DNA from: Bosea sp. (in: a-proteobacteria)
GTDB lineage: Bacteria; Pseudomonadota; Alphaproteobacteria; Rhizobiales; Beijerinckiaceae
DNA: 64,000 nucleotides
NCBI GenBank assembly: GCA_023910605.1
Contig: JAAVVV010000001.1
Coordinates: forward strand, 248,001-312,000
Direction: 5' to 3'
The position numbers and the translations under genes are program-made. The notes below the pieces were generated by a model, which was given only the letters and a program-made list of their open reading frames with translations, made no database searches and had not been told where the DNA came from. This document shows positions 62,257 through 64,000 of the stretch, one piece after another (within the stretch, counting starts at the first letter, position 1; each line of letters starts with the position of its first letter).

Positions 62257-63623
62257 TGCCGACACCCGAGCAATGGCGGCAGCTTGATCTGGAGAGCGCG
62301 GCGGCAACGGCTGTGGCGCGCCCCCAATCCAATGTGGGCACGTTCCTGAAGGTGGTCGTGCCGCTCGGCGCGATCCTGCTCGCCGGCTACATCATCTATG
62401 AGGGTCTGCAGACGCCGCAGCCGTCCTTCATCCGGCCTGACAATGAGGAGTTCCGGACAACGCAGTTTCCAGCGCCGTCCCTGGGCGAGCCGCCACCACA
62501 GCGCAACCAGGGCACGATCCAGATCCCGGCAGCTCCACCACCGCCGCCTCCACCCATCCCGCCAGCGCCTGTTCCGCCTCCGGTCGTGCTCACCCCGCCC
62601 CCTCCTCCGCCAGAGCCGCCACAGCCCATCCTCATTCAACCGGGTTTTCGGAATACACCGCCTGCCGATGACAGCGAGGCACGCCGCCTCGCCGAAGAAG
62701 AGCGGCGACGCTGGGAGCGCTTCCGTGCCAGCAGCATCGTTATTGACCAGGGCAGCGAGGTGGCGCTCGGGGCTGACGGCGCGATAGCGGGCCCCAGATC
62801 AGAGCCCAGCACGCGTGATCAGGAGAGCGATCCGAACCGGCGCTTTCTCAATCAGGCTGCGGCCGCAGGTGTCGAGACAGCGCAGGCCTCGCAGAACCGG
62901 CGGATCGACGCGCTCGTGCCGCAAGGTACCATGATCCGCGCGGTGCTCGAAAACGCGGTCGTCTCGGACCTGCCAGGCATGGTGCGCGCCGTGACCACCG
63001 AGGATGTCTGGTCGTTTGATGGGCGTCGCATCCTCATCCCGTCTGGCAGCCGCCTGATCGGCGATTACCGCTCCGGCATTACACGCGGCCAGACGCGGGT
63101 GTTTATCGTCTGGACGCGGATGCTGCGCGCGGACGGGGTGTCCGTGCAACTCGGCTCCATCGGCACCGACGATCTTGGCCGCAGCGGTGCGACTGGCTTT
63201 GTCGACAACAAGTACCTTGAGCGCTTCGGCGCGGCGATCGTGCTGAGCGTCGTAGGAGCAGCTTCCCAATTTATCGCCGGCCTCGGCGTGCGCGACACCA
63301 ACCCAACCGGCACGACGGTGACGGTGACGGACCCTGTGACCGGCGTCAGCACCACCACCCAGACCGGCGGCAACAACAGCGGGGGCTTGTCCCAATCGGA
63401 TCGCGGCCGCCAGATTGCGGCGCAGACCACCAGCCAGACGCTGACACAACTGGCTCAGGAGGCGCTGCGCGACTCCATCAACATCCCGCCCACCATCCAT
63501 CTCGATCAGGGTACGCGCGTGATCGTCTTCGTGCGTCGCGATCTCGATTTCTCGGGGCTCTATCCCGATCCCGTCCGCGAGGCGCTGAGGGAGATCCAAC
63601 GTGAACGCCAGCGCGCTCCGTAG
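62253..63623 (+). CDS. virB10: VirB10-type core-complex protein (TrbI/VirB10)
   Basis: A 456-residue protein, GTG or ATG start. One TM helix (VVVPLGAILLAGYIIYEGLQ) is followed by a long Pro-rich linker (PAAPPPPPPPIPPAPVPPPV) and the VirB10 barrel: DALVPQGTMIRAVLENAVVS, DLPGMVRAVTTEDVWSFDGR, ILIPSGSRLIGDYRSGITRG, QTRVFIVWTRMLRADGV and the end IHLDQGTRVIVFVRRDLDFS. It spans both membranes and couples energy to the outer channel. It overlaps virB11 by 23 bases. Confidence 0.96.
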   Translation: MMPTPEQWRQLDLESAAATAVARPQSNVGTFLKVVVPLGAILLAGYIIYEGLQTPQPSFIRPDNEEFRTTQFPAPSLGEPPPQRNQGTIQIPAAPPPPPPPIPPAPVPPPVVLTPPPPPPEPPQPILIQPGFRNTPPADDSEARRLAEEERRRWERFRASSIVIDQGSEVALGADGAIAGPRSEPSTRDQESDPNRRFLNQAAAAGVETAQASQNRRIDALVPQGTMIRAVLENAVVSDLPGMVRAVTTEDVWSFDGRRILIPSGSRLIGDYRSGITRGQTRVFIVWTRMLRADGVSVQLGSIGTDDLGRSGATGFVDNKYLERFGAAIVLSVVGAASQFIAGLGVRDTNPTGTTVTVTDPVTGVSTTTQTGGNNSGGLSQSDRGRQIAAQTTSQTLTQLAQEALRDSINIPPTIHLDQGTRVIVFVRRDLDFSGLYPDPVREALREIQRERQRAP

Positions 63624-64000
63624 CTCCGGGCCAAATGCTGGGGAAAGCACCGGGCAAATTTCCAGCCACAGCACCGGTTCGGTCTATCTCGACCGTGCGC
63701 TCGAGCCGCTCCGGCCCTGGCTCGCCGATCCGCGTGTCGTCGAGATCGTCGCCAACGGCCCGGGCATCGTCTTCGTCGAGGTCATGGGCGAACCGGCGAT
63801 GCGACGCTTTAAAGTCCCGAAGCTCACATCCGCCGAAATCCGGCATCTATGCGAGCGCGTCGCCGGCGCGACCGACCAGGCCGTCAACGAGGAGCATCCC
63901 TTGCTGAGCGCCGCACTGCCAACCGGTGAGCGCTTCCAGGGCGTGCTGCCGCCCGCGACCACGGGAGGCGGTGGCTTCGCCATTCGCAAGCAGGTCATCC
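63601..64000 (+). CDS. virB11: VirB11-type ATPase (3' end outside window)
   Basis: Starts at GTG 63601 and runs off the window. SVYLDRALEPLRPWLADPRV with VEIVANGPGIVFVEVMGEPA is the N-terminal domain of VirB11 ATPases, and LTSAEIRHLCERVAGATDQA, VNEEHPLLSAALPTGERFQG, VLPPATTGGGGFAIRKQV its conserved continuation, just before the linker and Walker A. Overlap with virB10 by 23 bases shows tight coupling. It is expected to energise the secretion channel with VirB4. Confidence 0.94.
   Translation, partial: MNASALRSSGPNAGESTGQISSHSTGSVYLDRALEPLRPWLADPRVVEIVANGPGIVFVEVMGEPAMRRFKVPKLTSAEIRHLCERVAGATDQAVNEEHPLLSAALPTGERFQGVLPPATTGGGGFAIRKQVI

Overview
The window is a GC-rich, mosaic accessory region from an alphaproteobacterium, most likely of the Hyphomicrobiales (Rhizobiales). 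This follows from the VirB-type conjugation operon, the TRAP and Dpp-type transporters, the codon use and the mix of IS families (IS5, IS6, IS21, IS30, IS66, IS110, IS3, IS1182). It looks like a plasmid, an integrative conjugative element or a chromosomal island. No relaxase, coupling protein, integrase, replication gene or tRNA was seen.

Layout. 1-3.5 kb: the end of a peptide/nickel-type ABC importer operon (two permeases, two ATPases). 3.5-9.2 kb: an IS graveyard (IS21, IS6, IS30 and IS110 pieces) holding two toxin-antitoxin pairs, DUF433/DUF5615 and ParD/ParE. 9.3-12.9 kb: a decayed type I-E CRISPR locus, made of a cas3 with two single-base lesions and a 14-repeat array, with no Cascade or adaptation genes. 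An IS66 element starts at the last base of the last repeat. 15.4-18.9 kb: IS1182, IS3 and IS6 remnants around an AT-rich pair of unknown small genes. 19.1-24.7 kb: a MarR regulator divergent from a TRAP transporter, an alpha/beta hydrolase and an isocitrate-lyase-type enzyme, bracketed by two inverted 803-bp IS6 copies.

26.4-34.9 kb: accessory genes of a conjugative system: three XRE-type regulators, many exported small proteins, a TrbM-like protein, a lytic transglycosylase, an acyltransferase, a lipoprotein, a broken thermonuclease and a DUF1173 protein. 35.3-52.1 kb: three copies of one IS5 element (two nearly in tandem, one split by an intact IS66), STY0301-type secreted proteins, a subtilisin autotransporter with an upstream regulator, and a large two-CHASE plus MscS channel fusion. 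The 5' end of the channel gene has been duplicated around another IS5 element. 52.3-64 kb: a secreted hydrolase, then virB1-B2-B3-B4-(unknown)-B5-B7-B6-B8-B9-B10-B11, cut off by the window end.

The accessory genes at 27-35 kb and the virB operon at 53 kb appear to be co-regulated. A 16-bp element, GTTCA-N6-TGAAC or a half-site version, overlaps or lies next to the start or -10 region of each transcription unit, including one XRE gene. Cargo and mobile DNA have since been inserted between the two blocks. Many genes carry single-base lesions, so real decay and sequencing error both need to be considered.
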